Source of the DNA: a candidate division LCP-89 bacterium B3_LCP
GTDB taxonomy: Bacteria; Electryoneota; B3-LCP
Reading direction: 5' to 3'
NCBI GenBank assembly: GCA_005223185.1
Contig: NJBN01000002.1
Location: 310,001-374,000 of the forward strand
Length of the DNA: 64,000 nt
The position numbers and the translations under genes were made by a program. Position 1 is the first letter of the stretch; the number at the start of each line of letters is the position of its first letter. The notes beneath the pieces were generated by a model. It was given only the letters and a program-made list of their open reading frames with translations. It was not told the origin of the DNA and did not search any database. Positions 62,749-64,000 of this stretch are shown piece after piece.

Positions 62749-64000
62749 ATGATGACGAGATTTTACAGATGGGTAATTCCAGCATTATGCATTCTGTTTG
62801 TTACGGGTATAGCCTGGGCAGACTTGCAATGGGTATCGTTCACAAACAGTGAAGAAGCTGCGCCATCGAGGCAAGTGCTGGAGCACAATAATCTGCAAAC
62901 CGTAATCGAAGTAAGTTTGAACGGCTTCTGGGTGGATGAAGTCATGGAAGCTGGTGTAACTTACCAGGTTCCCAGTTTAGGCGGATGGGCTACAACTATG
63001 GACGTTGGTGCTCCTATGCTGCCTATGATCAACGAGAGAGTAGGAATACCCGCTCGTTCGGATTTGAGGGTACACGTTACCAACGTAAAAACCGTGACTT
63101 TTTCTGATTACAACCTGTATCCCTTCCAAACACCTACCACTGACGATACTCAACAGCTTCCCTTCGTGTTGGATCAAGCAGCATATTCGCAGAATGAGTT
63201 TTATCCAGGCGAGTTAGCTACCGTATCGCAACCGCATATCTGGCGGGACGTTCGTCTAACCGAACTACACATGTCACCAATGCGCTACAATCCTGCAACC
63301 AAGGAACTGGTAGTGGCGACTTCATTCGAAGTCGTAATCGAATATCATGGTATCAATAACCACAACGCTCTGGATCGCGCCCCCGTCAAAGTCAATCCTC
63401 GTATTGCTGAAATGTACCGCGCTGGATTGATCAATTACGATTATATGGGGATCGATGAAACGCGTCTTGATGAACCTGGAACCAAATACCTGTTCGTCAT
63501 GAAAGCAGAAGCACAGCCTTATGTGCAACCTCTGATCGACTACAGAAATGCTCAAGGATACCAGACTGAAGTACGGCACATGGAATCACCCAACTTCGAC
63601 GATGAATACGAGATCAAGGATTACATCAACGATCTATTCTTCGCCTCTGGTTTGGAATATGTGCTGTTGGTTGGCGATGCCTTTTATAGCGGTGGTCCCA
63701 GCGCAGTCGATGTACCCATGCATTACTGGACCAACACCTATTCAGATTCCTGGTACATTTCTCTGCAGGGTGATAATGATTACTACGCTGACCTGACCAT
63801 CGGGCGGATAGTTTATGATACTGCAGCTGATCTTGAACATCAGATCACCAAAACCATGGATTACCTGACCGCTCCAGATACCTCAACTGACTGGGCGAAG
63901 AATTCACTGCTGGTTGCTCACCAGGAACAGTATCCGTTGAAATATACTCAGTGCAAGGAAGAGATCCGCACTTTTCCCTATGCGCTTGAAACGCCAACTT
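62749..64000 (+). CDS. Gingipain-like C25 peptidase, truncated by the window edge
   Basis: The reading frame is open to the end of the window (417 codons). A signal peptide (about 8-25, WVIPALCILFVTGIAWA) precedes a propeptide-like region with GAPMLPMINERVGIP. The start of the peptidase C25 domain follows: KYLFVMKAEAQPYVQPLIDY, LEYVLLVGDA and YYADLTIGRIVYD. The catalytic His and Cys would lie beyond the edge. The ATG follows GAGGAGG. Such peptidases are secreted by the type IX system. The 236-bp gap before it shows only weak AT-rich promoter-like sequence. Confidence 0.85.
   Translation, partial: MMTRFYRWVIPALCILFVTGIAWADLQWVSFTNSEEAAPSRQVLEHNNLQTVIEVSLNGFWVDEVMEAGVTYQVPSLGGWATTMDVGAPMLPMINERVGIPARSDLRVHVTNVKTVTFSDYNLYPFQTPTTDDTQQLPFVLDQAAYSQNEFYPGELATVSQPHIWRDVRLTELHMSPMRYNPATKELVVATSFEVVIEYHGINNHNALDRAPVKVNPRIAEMYRAGLINYDYMGIDETRLDEPGTKYLFVMKAEAQPYVQPLIDYRNAQGYQTEVRHMESPNFDDEYEIKDYINDLFFASGLEYVLLVGDAFYSGGPSAVDVPMHYWTNTYSDSWYISLQGDNDYYADLTIGRIVYDTAADLEHQITKTMDYLTAPDTSTDWAKNSLLVAHQEQYPLKYTQCKEEIRTFPYALETPT

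Overview
The window is a bacterial chromosome segment, probably from the FCB superphylum (the Bacteroidetes/Fibrobacteres/Chlorobi group and related candidate phyla). The evidence is two secreted proteins with C-terminal T9SS/FlgD-like sorting domains (15104-16294, 33004-35388), a truncated gingipain-like C25 peptidase at the right edge, FG-GAP repeat proteins and a serine palmitoyltransferase-type gene cluster. Several promoters match sigma70 consensus closely (TTGACA-17-TATATT or TATAAT), which does not fit the Bacteroidota promoter pattern, so a candidate phylum of the FCB group seems likelier than Bacteroidota itself. The phylum cannot be fixed from this window. No rRNA or CRISPR array was seen.

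Layout. 0.2-2.4 kb: proS and a small membrane protein. 2.5-5.9 kb: a three-gene cluster that reads as a bacterial ceramide pathway: serine palmitoyltransferase-like enzyme, GNAT-fold bacterial ceramide synthase-like protein and NAD-dependent ceramide reductase-like epimerase. 6-15 kb: an accessory region with two paralogous LRR-Roc-COR (Roco) GTPases around a PpiD-like foldase and a 1.2-kb gene-free stretch packed with palindromic repeats. 15-18 kb: a secreted T9SS protein, tRNA-His, lipA, tRNA-Pro with decayed copies, and a MerR regulator. 18.2-32.1 kb: a long minus-strand core operon, rimP-nusA-infB-rbfA-nrnA-truB-ribF-rpsO-pnp-M16 peptidase-ald-dut-polysaccharide deacetylase. 32-36 kb: a TPR membrane protein, an FG-GAP secreted protein and a small repeat-bearing secreted peptide. 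36-44 kb: CBS protein, DASS-type anion transporter, mfd with a small upstream gene, and an HDOD-GGDEF signalling protein. 44-53 kb: argF, an HU-family protein and a cell-envelope cluster DUF456-DUF4159-DUF4175-TPR. 52.5-59 kb: FmdB-like zinc ribbon, CPBP protease, SpoIID-like protein, PlsC, an unknown protein, nadE, rsmI and lgt. 59.3-61.2 kb: an AT-rich SIR2-like gene followed by a MNT/HEPN pair. 61.2-64 kb: glyS and the start of the C25 peptidase.

How it fits together. Housekeeping translation, transcription and RNA-decay genes form tight operons with overlapping start and stop codons. Accessory modules (Roco pair, SIR2/MNT/HEPN) sit next to two copies of a shared non-coding repeat (about 11270-11500 and 58965-59212). 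Short palindromic repeat families recur in gene-free stretches. The most interesting biology is the compact putative ceramide operon, the recombining Roco pair, and the repeat-flanked accessory islands.
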